A stretch of DNA of 64,000 nucleotides from Saccharothrix australiensis (GTDB lineage: Bacteria > Actinomycetota > Actinomycetes > Mycobacteriales > Pseudonocardiaceae). The translations under genes were made by a program, and so were the position numbers. The notes under the pieces were generated by a model, which searched no databases, was not told where the DNA came from, and saw only the letters and a list, made by a program, of their open reading frames with translations. Below are positions 1 to 7,925 of this stretch, one piece after another (position 1 is the stretch's first letter; each line of letters opens with the position of its first letter). The stretch covers positions 1,761,501 through 1,825,500 of the forward strand of contig NZ_RBXO01000001.1 in assembly GCF_003634935.1 (NCBI RefSeq), given 5' to 3'.

Positions 1-801
1 CCTCGGTGGCCGGTGCCGGGCTGGGCCGTGGTGGCGTGCGATGTCGGGCAGGGCGACGCCGTGGTTCTCGCGACGGCGGAGCGCGACCGGGCCGTGCTGG
101 TCGACACGGGGCCCGATCCGGTGCCGTTGCTGGCTTGCCTGCGGCGGTTGGGGGTGCGTCGCATCCCGTTGGTGGTGCTGAGTCACTTGCACGCCGATCA
201 CATCGGCGGGTTGGCGGCGGTCCTCGCGGAGCGGGGAGTCGGCGCGGTGGCCGTCGGGCCGTCACGGCAGCCCGAGTGGGCGTGGAAGGAGGTGCGTGCG
301 CAAGCGAGCGCCGCCGGGGTCCAGGTGGTCGAGCTGGGTGTCGGGCAGCGGTTGAGCTGGCCGGGGCTGGAGCTGGATGTGCTGGGGCCGCGAGTAGTGC
401 CGCGAGGGGAGGAGAACACCGCGGTCAATGACGCGTCGGTGGTACTGCGGGCGACGACCGCCGCTGGGCGGGTGTTGCTGACCGGTGACGTCGAGTTGGC
501 TGGGCAGGCCGGGCTGCTCGGTGAGCACGTCGACCTGCGGGCCGAGGTGTTGAAGGTGCCGCATCACGGGTCGCGGTACTCGTCGCCCGCGTTCCTCGCG
601 GCGGTGCGGCCACGGGTTGCGCTGGTCAGTGTCGGGGCGGGCAACCGCTACGGCCACCCCAGCGAGGTGCTGGTCGATGCCCTGGGGGGTCAGGGCGTGC
701 TGGTGCTGCGCACTGATCGGGACGGCGACACCGCCGTCCTGCCCGGCCCGGAGGGGCCGCGGGTCGTCCGCCGGGGCGATCCGCTGAAGAAGAGCCGTTG
801 A
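1..801 (+). CDS. comEC: ComEC/Rec2 C-terminal metallo-beta-lactamase domain (5' end outside window)
   Basis: The reading frame is already open at base 1 (PRWPVPGWAVV...), so this is the 3' part of a longer gene and the GTG at 13 is not a true start. About 266 residues are visible, beginning with the DVGQGDAVVL motif that opens the metallo-beta-lactamase-like domain after the ComEC membrane channel. The metal motif SHLHADHIGG is intact, followed by VPHHGSRYSSPAF and GHPSEVL, all typical of ComEC. In the family the membrane part moves single-stranded DNA across the membrane, and this extracytoplasmic domain is thought to process it. In mycobacteria comEC lies just upstream of holA, as here. The last codons lie inside a short tandem repeat that contains the stop. 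Confidence 0.9.
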   Translation, partial: PRWPVPGWAVVACDVGQGDAVVLATAERDRAVLVDTGPDPVPLLACLRRLGVRRIPLVVLSHLHADHIGGLAAVLAERGVGAVAVGPSRQPEWAWKEVRAQASAAGVQVVELGVGQRLSWPGLELDVLGPRVVPRGEENTAVNDASVVLRATTAAGRVLLTGDVELAGQAGLLGEHVDLRAEVLKVPHHGSRYSSPAFLAAVRPRVALVSVGAGNRYGHPSEVLVDALGGQGVLVLRTDRDGDTAVLPGPEGPRVVRRGDPLKKSR

Positions 802-832
802 AGAAGAGCCGTTGAACGAAGAACAGCCGTTG
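787..832 (+). repeat. 14-bp tandem repeat spanning the comEC stop codon
   Basis: The unit AAGAAGAGCCGTTG occurs at 787-800 and 801-814, with a diverged third copy to 832 (AACGAAGAACAGCCGTTG). The comEC stop TGA (799-801) straddles the first junction, so a change in copy number would alter the C-terminus. Seen directly; no function is claimed. Confidence 0.8.
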
Positions 833-855
833 AACACAACGAAAGGGAGCAAACC

Positions 856-1308
856 ATGAGCAACGACGACACGTGGGTCCGACTGCACACCGGCTGGGAG
901 CCGCGTGAGCTGGGGTGGGCACTGTGGCAGCCCGGTTACGTCGCCCACCCCTGGCCGCGCGAGGAACTGCGGACCGGGTTCGCCTTCTACATCTGCCAGG
1001 AGATCCCGGCCGGTGGACGGGGCATCGTGGCGCGGGCGACGGTCACGAAACTCGTGCGCACCACGGAGGTGAAGTCGCCCGAGGATGCCTATCAGCGGAT
1101 CGCCGACACCTTGTTCGACGACGACCTCACCATCCCACCCGAGGATTGGCGGGCCAATCGGTACAACGGGCACAAGACGGCTTCGCCGTGGCCGCAACAG
1201 CTCACGGCGTGGCGGTCCGAGACCGAGGAAGTCGGCCCCTACGTGTTGCCGGAGCTGTCGTCGTTCCCGCGGAGCGGCTGGCTGCACACGTCCCGCATCG
1301 CGTTGTGA
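856..1308 (+). CDS. Conserved-looking hypothetical protein, 150 aa
   Basis: A soluble acidic protein with no signal peptide or membrane segment. It is rich in Trp and aromatic residues (WEPRELGWALWQPGYVAHPWP near the N-terminus, ASPWPQQLTAW later). The ATG is preceded by a good ribosome binding site (AAAGGGAG, about 7 nt spacing). I do not recognise the family. It is a single gene between comEC and a convergent threonine-synthase-like gene, separated from the latter by a hairpin terminator. The coding call rests on the ribosome site, actinomycete-like codon use and a plausible protein composition. Confidence 0.75.
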   Translation: MSNDDTWVRLHTGWEPRELGWALWQPGYVAHPWPREELRTGFAFYICQEIPAGGRGIVARATVTKLVRTTEVKSPEDAYQRIADTLFDDDLTIPPEDWRANRYNGHKTASPWPQQLTAWRSETEEVGPYVLPELSSFPRSGWLHTSRIAL

Positions 1309-1360
1309 TCGGCAGCCGCGCGTCGTGACCACCGTGGTGGGGTGGTCGGGTCCGGCCGGA

Positions 1361-1411
1361 AGACCGGCTCACCCGCCATGAGCCGAGCGGTCATGTCAGG
1401 TGAGCCGGTCT
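1361..1411. terminator. Bidirectional hairpin terminator
   Basis: Perfect 13-bp inverted repeat: AGACCGGCTCACC (1361-1373) and GGTGAGCCGGTCT (1399-1411), with a 25-nt loop. It lies between the ends of two convergent genes (1308 and 1444). No long T-run follows, as is usual in GC-rich actinobacteria. Confidence 0.75.
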
Positions 1412-1443
1412 GTCCGGGTCGGTGCTGAAGGGAGGTCGGGCGG

Positions 1444-2709
1444 TCAGTCCTTGAGGGCGTTCAGCACGGCCTCGGCGGACGGCGGGACGTTGGCGCGCGG
1501 GCCGATGCGGTCGCCGAGGGCGTCGAGGGTCTTGAGGCCGTCGCCGGTGATCAGCAGCACGGTCTCGGCGTCGGGGTCGAGCTGACCGGTCTCGATGAGC
1601 TTCTTCGCCGTCGCCACGGTGACGCCGCCGGCGGTCTCGGCGAAGATGCCCTCGGTGCGGGCGAGCAGGCGGATGCCCTCCACGACCTCTTCGTCGGTGA
1701 CGTCCTCGATCGCGCCACCGGTCCGGCGGACGGCGTCGAGCACGTAGGGGCCGTCGGCGGGGGCGCCGATCGCCAGCGACCGGGCGATCGTGTCCGGGCG
1801 GACGGGGGAGATCACGTCGTGGCCTGCCTTGAACGCCGCCGCCACCGGTGAGCAGCCGGTGGCCTGCGCGCCGAACACCTTGTACGGGGTGGCGTCGACC
1901 AGGCCGAGCTGACCGAACTCGCGGAACGCCTTGTCGACCTTGGTGAGCTGCGAGCCGGACGCGATGGGCACCACGATCTGGTCGGGCAGTCGCCAGCCCA
2001 GCTGCTCGGCCACCTCGTAACCGAGGGTCTTCGAGCCCTCGGCGTAGTAGGGGCGGACGTTGACGTTGACGAACGCCCAGTCCTCGTGTTCGGCGGCCAG
2101 TTCCTGCGCGAGGCGGTTCACGTCGTCGTAGTTGCCGTCGACGGTGATCAGGTTGCCGTCGTAGACGGCGGTCATGAGGATCTTGGCGCTTTCGAGGGAG
2201 GAGGGAACCAGCACGACGGACTGCCAGCCGGCTCGGGCCGCCGCCGCCGCGACGGCGTTGGCCAGGTTGCCGGTGGAGGGGCACGCGAGCACCTTGAAGC
2301 CCAGTTCGCGGGCGGCGGCCAAGGCGACGCCGACGACGCGGTCCTTGAACGAGTGGGTGGGGTTGCCGGTGTCGTCCTTCACCCAGACCTTGCGCACGCC
2401 CAGCGCCTTGGCCAGGCGGTCGGCCTCGACGAGGCGGGTGTTGCCGGGGTTGGTGTTGGGGTGCGACTCGACGTCGGAGGGCACCGGGAGCAGCCCGCGG
2501 TAGCGCCAGATCGACCGGGGACCCGCCTCGATGTCCTCGCGGCGGACGCGGCCGAAGTCGTAGGCGACTTCCAGCGGGCCGAAACACTCCAGGCAGGCGT
2601 ATTCGGGCGCGAGCGGGGTCTCGTGGCCGCATTCACGACACGACAGGGCACGTGCCGGACCGAGGTCGAAGGAGGTGGTGGTGGCCGAAGGCGCACTGAC
2701 GGCAGTCAT
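1444..2709 (-). CDS. thrC: Threonine synthase or threonine-synthase-like homocysteine synthase (PLP enzyme)
   Basis: 421-residue fold-type II PLP enzyme. Residues 24-42 hold a small zinc-ribbon-like CxxC...CxxC (CREC, CLEC), and GNPTHSFKDR carries the PLP lysine near residue 122, followed by the STGNLANAVAA phosphate-binding loop. By family this enzyme converts O-phosphohomoserine to threonine. The start at 2709 is chosen because the Shine-Dalgarno GAGGAG lies at 2720-2725, whereas the upstream in-frame ATG at 2727 is inside the P1 helix of a SAM riboswitch. That riboswitch is unexpected for a threonine gene and fits a methionine-pathway enzyme better. From memory, a Streptomyces thrC paralogue (MetM) uses O-phosphohomoserine plus a small sulfur-carrier protein to make homocysteine. 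No MoaD/ThiS-like gene is visible beside it here, so both readings stay open. No hom or thrB is adjacent. Confidence 0.88.
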   Translation of the reverse strand: MTAVSAPSATTTSFDLGPARALSCRECGHETPLAPEYACLECFGPLEVAYDFGRVRREDIEAGPRSIWRYRGLLPVPSDVESHPNTNPGNTRLVEADRLAKALGVRKVWVKDDTGNPTHSFKDRVVGVALAAARELGFKVLACPSTGNLANAVAAAAARAGWQSVVLVPSSLESAKILMTAVYDGNLITVDGNYDDVNRLAQELAAEHEDWAFVNVNVRPYYAEGSKTLGYEVAEQLGWRLPDQIVVPIASGSQLTKVDKAFREFGQLGLVDATPYKVFGAQATGCSPVAAAFKAGHDVISPVRPDTIARSLAIGAPADGPYVLDAVRRTGGAIEDVTDEEVVEGIRLLARTEGIFAETAGGVTVATAKKLIETGQLDPDAETVLLITGDGLKTLDALGDRIGPRANVPPSAEAVLNALKD

Positions 2710-2722
2710 CGCGAGGTATCTC

Positions 2723-2835
2723 CTCATCTTTCCCGCGTCGCGGGTCGGAATTGGCACCGTGGTCGCGGGCAGCGGACGCTGCGCGACGGGTTGCCGGGGC
2801 TTCTTCGGGCCGATCCCTCTGCCCCTCTGGATGAG
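2723..2835 (-). promoter_or_regulatory. SAM (S-box, SAM-I type) riboswitch in the thrC-like leader
   Basis: Read on the minus strand, the leader contains P1 CTCATC (2835-2830) pairing with GATGAG (2728-2723). Between them are the S-box landmarks: CAGAGGGGCAGAGGGAUCGGCCC, GAAGAAGCCCCGGCAACC, and a late GGUGCCAAUUCC. The 3' strand of P1 overlaps the first half of the Shine-Dalgarno GAGGAG (2725-2720). SAM binding, which stabilises P1, should therefore hide the ribosome site directly. That predicts translational repression when SAM is abundant. Confidence 0.9.
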
Positions 2836-2935
2836 CGGTATTCGGTTGTGGGTGCCAACTTACGGCACGGTCCCGGCCTTCAGCCAGATCCGTCCACCAT
2901 CCGGACGCGGCCGACCTCGTGGGAGGATCGCTGCC

Positions 2936-3916
2936 GTGAGCCCGTCCGCAGTGTCGCCAGACCCCGTGCACCTGGTCGTCGGCGAGGAGGAATTGCTGGT
3001 CGAGCGCGCGGTGCGCGGTGCGCTGGCGGCTGCGCGCAAGGCCGATCCGCAGGCCGACCTGACCCGCGTGAAAGTGACCGAACTCACCCCGCCTGAACTC
3101 GCCGAACTGGTGAGCCCGTCGCTGTTCGCCGAGGGGCGGGTGGTGGCCCTGGAGGCGGCTCAGGACGCCGGCAAGGAGATCGCGGAGGCGGTCGTCGCCT
3201 ATGCCAAGGCTCCCGCGGACGGGGTGACGCTGGTCGTCGTCCACAGTGGTGGTGGGCGCAGCAAGGTCGCGAAGGAGCTGCCCGCGGCGCTGCGCAAGGT
3301 GGGTGCGGCCGTCACCGAGTGCCCGAAGATCACGAAGGCGGCGGACCGCGAGGCGTTCGTGCGCAACGAGATCCGCGCGGCGGGTGGCAAGGCGGACCCG
3401 GACGCGGTGGGCGCGCTGATCGAGGCGGTGGGGTCGGACCTGAGGGAGCTCGCGGCGGCGGCGTCCCAGTTGGTGTCCGACACGGGTGGCAAGGTCGACG
3501 CCCACGCCGTCCACCGCTACCACCGCGGGCGGGCGGAGGTGACCGGGTTCGCGGTGGCGGAGAAGGCGGTGATGGGCGACCGCGCCGGTGCGCTGGAGGC
3601 GCTGCGCTGGGCGATCCAGCTCGGTGTGCCGCACGTGCTGGTCGCGGACGCGTTGGCGGACGCCGTGCGCACCATCGCGCGGGTGTCGGCGGTGGGACGG
3701 GGCGACCCGTTCAAGCTCGCCGGTGAACTGGGCATGCCGCCGTGGAAGGTGAAGAAGGCGCAAGGGCAGGCGCGTGGCTGGGACGGTGACGGCCTCGCGG
3801 TCGCGATGTCCGTGGTGGCGGGGCTGAACGCCGACGTCAAGGGTGTCGCGGCCGACTCGGGCTATGCGCTGGAGCGGGCCGTGCTGAGGATCGTCGCCGC
3901 TCACGGTCGCCGCTGA
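2936..3916 (+). CDS. holA: DNA polymerase III subunit delta
   Basis: 326 residues. The N-terminal VHLVVGEEELLVERAV matches the delta-subunit opening (P-loop-like AAA+ fold without a working ATP site), followed by the helical lid and the C-terminal collar domain (RYHRGRAEVTGFAVAEKAV, GMPPWKVKKA, YALERAVLRI). Delta opens the sliding clamp within the clamp-loader complex. The GTG at 2936 is preceded by GGGAGG (2921-2926, 9-nt gap). The frame is open further upstream, but that part runs antisense over the thrC leader and has no similarity. holA next to rpsT in convergent orientation is the standard actinobacterial arrangement. Confidence 0.93.
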   Translation: MSPSAVSPDPVHLVVGEEELLVERAVRGALAAARKADPQADLTRVKVTELTPPELAELVSPSLFAEGRVVALEAAQDAGKEIAEAVVAYAKAPADGVTLVVVHSGGGRSKVAKELPAALRKVGAAVTECPKITKAADREAFVRNEIRAAGGKADPDAVGALIEAVGSDLRELAAAASQLVSDTGGKVDAHAVHRYHRGRAEVTGFAVAEKAVMGDRAGALEALRWAIQLGVPHVLVADALADAVRTIARVSAVGRGDPFKLAGELGMPPWKVKKAQGQARGWDGDGLAVAMSVVAGLNADVKGVAADSGYALERAVLRIVAAHGRR

Positions 3917-4111
3917 TGTCGCCGCCGATGCCGCTGCTGATGTTGCCGCTGATCCGGGACTGCTGACGATCCGGCCGCCGATGGGTGCGTGGAGGCGGCT
4001 GTGTCGGTTGTGGGCTGTGTCGGTGTGAGCTGTGTCGGGTCGGTTGTGAGCTGTGTCGGGCGCGGTCGGCTGTGTGGGGCGCGTGGCCGTGCACGTGGCC
4101 GGTGGGGAACG
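3917..4111 (+). repeat. Non-coding spacer with short imperfect repeats
   Basis: Between holA and the rpsT terminator lie runs of near-repeats: GATGccGCTGCT-like units just after the holA stop, then several copies of a GAGCTGTGTCGG / GTCGGTTGTG pattern at about 3998-4075. No ribosome site or family similarity is seen. It looks like slippage-prone filler. Confidence 0.5.
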
Positions 4112-4149
4112 CGAAACGCCGCCCCCTCGGGTGAGGGAGCGGCGTTTCG
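4112..4149. terminator. Strong hairpin terminator between holA and rpsT
   Basis: 17-nt arms with one mismatch: CGAAACGCCGCCCCCTC (4112-4128) and GAGGGAGCGGCGTTTCG (4133-4149), with a 4-nt loop. It lies 12 nt past the rpsT stop and serves both convergent genes. Confidence 0.85.
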
Positions 4150-4161
4150 GGAGATCCGGAC

Positions 4162-4422
4162 TCAGATCTGGTTGGCGCGCTTGGCCAGCGCCGACTTCTT
4201 GTTGGCGGCCTGGTTGGCGTGGATCACGCCCTTGGTGACCGCCTTGTCGAGCTTGCGGGAGGCTTCGCGGGCGAGGGCGGTGGCCTTTTCCTTGTCGCCG
4301 GCCTCCGCGGCCTCGCGGAACTTGCGGATGGCGGTCTTGAGGGACGACTTGACGGCCTTGTTGCGCAGGCGCGCCTTCTCGTTCGTCTTGATCCGCTTCA
4401 GCTGGGACTTGATGTTCGCCAT
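4162..4422 (-). CDS. rpsT: 30S ribosomal protein S20
   Basis: 86 residues, the usual length, all helical and very basic: [18 protein letters not shown] at the start and a C-terminal [20 protein letters not shown]20 binds 16S rRNA early in small-subunit assembly. The ATG at 4422 has GGAGAAGG upstream, and longer in-frame extensions lack similarity. It is convergent with holA and shares its terminator. Confidence 0.97.
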   Translation of the reverse strand: MANIKSQLKRIKTNEKARLRNKAVKSSLKTAIRKFREAAEAGDKEKATALAREASRKLDKAVTKGVIHANQAANKKSALAKRANQI

Positions 4423-4531
4423 GCGAAAGCCACCTTCTCCTCGGTCTGGGGTGTACCGCGCCTGGTGATCGGCCCCACCGGTGAGTGGGTTTCCTCCATT
4501 GCGGAATGCCGCGCGGGTACGACTGGGAAGG

Positions 4532-4559
4532 ATATCAGGGCTGCTCACGGGACCGTGAA
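4532..4559 (-). promoter_or_regulatory. Possible rpsT promoter
   Basis: Minus strand: TTCACG (4559-4554), 16-nt spacer, TGATAT (4537-4532), about 110 nt upstream of rpsT. A small palindrome TCACGG-GA-CCGTGA (4545-4558) overlaps the -35. This is only a motif match. Confidence 0.35.
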
Positions 4560-4650
4560 TCCGGGCCTTGGCGAGTGGTGCCGGTCTCGTGGCGCGCCGA
4601 GCCGGCTTCGGGTCCGGTACGGCGGGTGGGGGCGGGGTGCGGCCGGGTGG

Positions 4651-4680
4651 GTGGCACGGCAGTGAGTGGCACGGCAGTGA
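4651..4680 (+). repeat. 15-bp tandem duplication
   Basis: GTGGCACGGCAGTGA occurs twice back to back (4651-4665, 4666-4680) in the G-rich spacer upstream of the TauE gene. The rest of 4560-4760 shows nothing else recognisable. Confidence 0.7.
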
Positions 4681-4762
4681 GCGGTGGCGCGAGGGGAGTG
4701 GCGTGGCCGGCGGGATGGCGCGGCGGGGTGGCGCGGCCCAAAAAGCAGTACGTCTGTCCGGT

Positions 4763-4774
4763 TACGCTGATCGG
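4763..4774 (+). promoter_or_regulatory. -10 element for a leaderless TauE mRNA
   Basis: TACGCT (4763-4768) lies 6 nt before the GTG at 4775, with no Shine-Dalgarno. This TANNNT-N6/7-start layout is the actinobacterial leaderless pattern and recurs at many genes in this window. Confidence 0.6.
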
Positions 4775-5578
4775 GTGACGAGCGCTCTCGACTGGCCCGG
4801 CTTCGGCCAGGTCTCCCTCGCCGGTCTGCTGTTCCTCTGCCTCGCCGCGGCGTTCGCCGGTGCGGTCGACGCCGTCGTCGGCGGGGGAGGGCTCATCCAG
4901 GTGCCCGCCCTGCTCCTGATCGGGCCCGGTGGGCAGCCGTTGTACGCGCTGGCCACCAACAAGGTCGCGTCGGTCGTCGGCACGGGCTCCGCCGTCGTGA
5001 CCTACGCCCGGCAGACCACGGTCGACTGGGGGTCGGCGCTGCCCATGGCGTTCGCCGCGTTCGGTGGCGCCGTCGGCGGTGCGGCGTTCGCCGGGGCGCT
5101 CCAGCCCTCCGTGCTGAACGCGGTCGTGCTGGTGGCGCTGGTCGGCGTCGGGCTCTACACGTGGCGCAAGCCCGAACTCGGCGTGGCGGAGACGCCGCGG
5201 TTCAAGCGTGTCGCGCAGATCGCCATGATGGTGCTGGGCGGCGGGCTGATCGGCTTCTACGACGGGCTCGCCGGGCCGGGCACCGGGGCGTTCCTGGTGT
5301 TCCTGCTGGTCGGCCTGCTCGGGTTCGCGTTCCTGCGCGCATCGGCCACGGCGAAGGTGGTCAACGTCGCGACGAACCTGGGCGCCCTGCTCTACTTCAT
5401 CCCGGCGGGCAAGGTGCTGTGGGGGCTGGGGCTCGTGCTCGCGGCGTGCAACCTGGCCGGTGCGGTGTTCGGCGCCCGGCTCGCGGTCCGGCGCGGTTCG
5501 GCGTTCGTGCGGCGCGTGTTCCTGACCGTCGTGGTGGCGTTGGTGGTCAGCCTCGGCTGGAAGGCGGCGCTTGGATGA
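4775..5578 (+). CDS. Sulfite exporter TauE/SafE family membrane protein
   Basis: 267 residues with about eight hydrophobic segments and the two-fold TauE/SafE signature: AGAVDAVVGGGGLIQVPALLL near residue 25, LATNKVASVVGTGSA, and in the second half LIGFYDGLAGPGTGAFLVF. The family exports sulfite, sulfonates or other small organic anions, and the substrate here is unknown. The start is GTG 4775 behind a leaderless promoter. The upstream open frame is low-complexity and excluded. The 3' end overlaps the convergent VOC gene by 32 nt. Confidence 0.88.
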   Translation: MTSALDWPGFGQVSLAGLLFLCLAAAFAGAVDAVVGGGGLIQVPALLLIGPGGQPLYALATNKVASVVGTGSAVVTYARQTTVDWGSALPMAFAAFGGAVGGAAFAGALQPSVLNAVVLVALVGVGLYTWRKPELGVAETPRFKRVAQIAMMVLGGGLIGFYDGLAGPGTGAFLVFLLVGLLGFAFLRASATAKVVNVATNLGALLYFIPAGKVLWGLGLVLAACNLAGAVFGARLAVRRGSAFVRRVFLTVVVALVVSLGWKAALG

Positions 5579-6326
5579 CCTTGAACGTCGCGCCCATCGG
5601 GTCGCCCAGGGTCGTGAAGCGGCCGAACCGGGACTCGGCGATCCTCCCCACCGGGATGCCGCCCAGCTCGCGGGCCCTCGCCACCACGTCGTCCACGTCG
5701 GACACCGCGAAGTAGGTCATCCAGTGCGGTGGGATCTCGGGCGGGATGGCGTCGTCCATGCCGAAGATCCCGCCCACCGTGCGGCCCTCGACCTGGAGCT
5801 GCTGGTACGGGACGTCCGCCATCGGTTCCAGGCCGAACCCGAAGACCTCCCGGTAGAACTCGGCCGCGCCGTCCGGGTCGCGGGTCGCGAGCTCGTTCCA
5901 GACCACCGCGCCCGGCTCGTTGACCACGTACGCGCCGATGTGCGTCCCGGCCTCCCACAGGCCGAACGCCGCGCCGGTCGGGTCCACCGCGACCGCGCCC
6001 CGGCCGGGCCCGCCGGTGTCGTACTCGGGCACCAGCACCTTGCCGCCGCGGCTGTTGACCAGCGCCAGGGTGTCGTCCAGGTCGTCGGTGGCCAGGTAGG
6101 TCGTCCAGACCACCGGGAACATCGCGTCCCGCGGCATCTCGCCGAACCCGGCCACGGGCTTCCCGCGCACGAGCGCCATCGTGTAGTAACCGGTCTCCGG
6201 GCCGCCGATCTCGAAGTCCCAGCCGAACAGGCCGCCGTAGAAGTCCATGGTGGCCACCCGGTCGGTGGTCATCATGTCCACCCACGCCGGCGTGCCGGGT
6301 GCGTACGGGGCGTTCAGCTCGCTCAT
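5547..6326 (-). CDS. Two-domain VOC (glyoxalase-like) protein
   Basis: 259 residues forming two tandem VOC modules: about 10-125 (PGTPAWVDMMTTDRVATMDFYGGLFGWDFEI) and 140-255 (VVWNELATRDPDGAAEFYREVFGFGLE). This double-module layout is common in actinobacterial hydroxylase- or glyoxalase-like proteins. No substrate can be named. The C-terminal end overlaps the TauE gene tail-to-tail. ATG 6326 is the only good start. Confidence 0.85.
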   Translation of the reverse strand: MSELNAPYAPGTPAWVDMMTTDRVATMDFYGGLFGWDFEIGGPETGYYTMALVRGKPVAGFGEMPRDAMFPVVWTTYLATDDLDDTLALVNSRGGKVLVPEYDTGGPGRGAVAVDPTGAAFGLWEAGTHIGAYVVNEPGAVVWNELATRDPDGAAEFYREVFGFGLEPMADVPYQQLQVEGRTVGGIFGMDDAIPPEIPPHWMTYFAVSDVDDVVARARELGGIPVGRIAESRFGRFTTLGDPMGATFKVIQAPPSSRG

Positions 6327-6423
6327 CGGGTCAACGGTCGCATCGGCCGGTCACGCCCGCGAGTTGATCACCGTCCGAAGTGGATCGCCGCCGGGGGCGG
6401 TGGTGTGCCGTGAGGACGGACGG

Positions 6424-6464
6424 CGAACGCCCAGCCGCCCCGAGGGGAGACGGCTGGGCGTTCG
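6424..6464. terminator. Hairpin terminator after the SPFH-RHH pair
   Basis: Perfect 14-bp arms CGAACGCCCAGCCG (6424-6437) and CGGCTGGGCGTTCG (6451-6464), 13-nt loop, 24 nt past the stop of the ribbon-helix-helix gene. Confidence 0.8.
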
Positions 6465-6487
6465 GGACCGGTCGCGCGCCGGGTCCG

Positions 6488-6727
6488 CTACCCCGGATCG
6501 GGCGGTTCGTCGGTGGGCGCGTCGCGGGGTCGAGCGTCCTTGCGGGGACGGCCCCTCCTGGGCGGGGCGGAGGCTCCCGAGGGCAGCCGCCCCGCCTCCG
6601 CGAGCGCCCGGCGCAGGATGAACTCGATCTGCGCGTTGGTGCTGCGCAGCTCGTCGTTCGCCCACCTGGTCAGGGCGTCGTGCACCGCCGGGTCCAGGCG
6701 GAGGAGGACGCTCTTGCGCTCCGCCAC
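6488..6727 (-). CDS. Ribbon-helix-helix DNA-binding protein, 79 aa
   Basis: The first 45 residues ([37 protein letters not shown], given here in part) form an Arc/CopG-like ribbon-helix-helix: a short beta strand, then two helices. The tail is basic and proline-rich ([13 protein letters not shown]), perhaps adding DNA affinity. The GTG start at 6727 is 1 nt after the SPFH stop, so the two genes are translationally coupled. Such a small regulator beside an SPFH gene, with a 16-bp palindrome upstream of the pair, suggests autoregulation (inference). A toxin-antitoxin reading is less likely because the partner is not a toxin family. Confidence 0.8.
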   Translation of the reverse strand: MAERKSVLLRLDPAVHDALTRWANDELRSTNAQIEFILRRALAEAGRLPSGASAPPRRGRPRKDARPRDAPTDEPPDPG

Positions 6728-6728
6728 G

Positions 6729-7649
6729 TCAGTGGTACAGCGACCCGGCGTTCACGACGGGTTGCGCCGACCGGTCACCGCACAGCACCACCAGCAGGTT
6801 CGACACCATCGCCGCCTTGCGCTCCTCGTCGAGCTCCACCACGTCCTGCTCGGCGAGCCTGGCCAACGCCAGCTCCACCATGCCCACCGCGCCCTCCACG
6901 ATGCGCTGCCGCGCCGCCACCACCGCGCCCGCCTGCTGCCGCTGGAGCATCGCCTGGGCGATCTCCGGCGCGTAGGCGAGGTGGGTCAGCCGGGACTCGA
7001 TCACCTTCACCCCCGCCGCCTGCACGCGGGCCGCGATCTCCACCGACAGGGTCTCGGTGATCTCGTCCGCGTTCTCCCGCAGCGACAGCCCGGCCTCGTC
7101 GTGGTTGTCGTACGGGTAGCTGGTCGCGATGTGGCGCACGGCGGTCTCGGTCTGGATGCCGACGAACCGCACGAAGTCGTCCACCTCGAACTTGGCCCGC
7201 GCCGTGTCGTCCACCTGCCACACGACCACCGCCGCGATCTCGATCGGGTTGCCGTCGGCGTCGTTGACCTTGAGCGTGGCCGTCTCGTGGTTGCGGATTC
7301 GGGTCGACACCTTCACCTTCGTGGTGAACGGGTTCGCCCAGCGCAGGCCGTCCTGGCGCACCGTGCCCGTGTAGCGGCCGAGGAATTGCAGCACCCGCGC
7401 CTCGCCCGGCGCGACGGTGAACAGCCCGCTGCTCGTGATCGCACCCGCGGCGGTCAGCAGGGCGCCGCCGACGATGATCGACACGCTCGGGTCGCCGTCG
7501 GGGACCAGCCCGAGGAGGGCCACCGCCACGCCGACCACGATGAGGCCCGCACCCACGGTGAGCATCGCCCACCCGGACACCTCCGCCGCCCTGCGCTCTC
7601 GCACCGCGGGCGCCGGCATTCGCACGCTCACCTCTGTCGACGCGTCCAT
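6729..7649 (-). CDS. SPFH / band 7 (stomatin-prohibitin-like) membrane protein
   Basis: 306 residues: a cytoplasmic N-terminus, two hydrophobic segments (about 25-50 and 58-80), then the SPFH core ([55 protein letters not shown]) and a coiled-coil-prone tail with [24 protein letters not shown] proteins oligomerise at membrane microdomains, and the partner here is unknown. ATG 7649 is chosen because GAGGGG sits 8 nt upstream; a GTG three codons earlier is the alternative. It is the first gene of a two-gene operon with the RHH protein. Confidence 0.85.
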   Translation of the reverse strand: MDASTEVSVRMPAPAVRERRAAEVSGWAMLTVGAGLIVVGVAVALLGLVPDGDPSVSIIVGGALLTAAGAITSSGLFTVAPGEARVLQFLGRYTGTVRQDGLRWANPFTTKVKVSTRIRNHETATLKVNDADGNPIEIAAVVVWQVDDTARAKFEVDDFVRFVGIQTETAVRHIATSYPYDNHDEAGLSLRENADEITETLSVEIAARVQAAGVKVIESRLTHLAYAPEIAQAMLQRQQAGAVVAARQRIVEGAVGMVELALARLAEQDVVELDEERKAAMVSNLLVVLCGDRSAQPVVNAGSLYH

Positions 7650-7685
7650 CGTCCCCACCCCTCATCGATCCATCCCGTGCTTAGC

Positions 7686-7701
7686 AAAGTGATATCACTT
7701 T
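7686..7701. promoter_or_regulatory. Perfect 16-bp palindromic operator upstream of the SPFH-RHH operon
   Basis: AAAGTGATATCACTTT is perfectly self-complementary, 37 nt upstream of the SPFH start and in an AT-rich island inside very GC-rich DNA. A likely ligand is the RHH protein encoded in the same operon. Confidence 0.7.
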
Positions 7702-7925
7702 TTCGGCGAGGGTCACAACTCGCCGCCCATCGAGGACCGGAACTGCCCGCGATGGGCGTGGCAGCTCGTGCCGGACTTCGGCGACGGCCGGTCGCCGAGG
7801 TCGTCTGCCGCACCGGGCCGCGCGAGGTCCTGAAGGGGGTGCCGCTGGTCCGGTTCGCCGGCGAGCGCCCCGCCCGGCGCGCCCCGCCCGCTGAACCTCC
7901 CCTGGCCCCACGCGTCCTGCGAGGC

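Noticed and set aside
6488..7649. Toxin-antitoxin module
   Set aside because: The RHH protein could be an antitoxin, but its partner is an SPFH membrane protein, not a toxin family.
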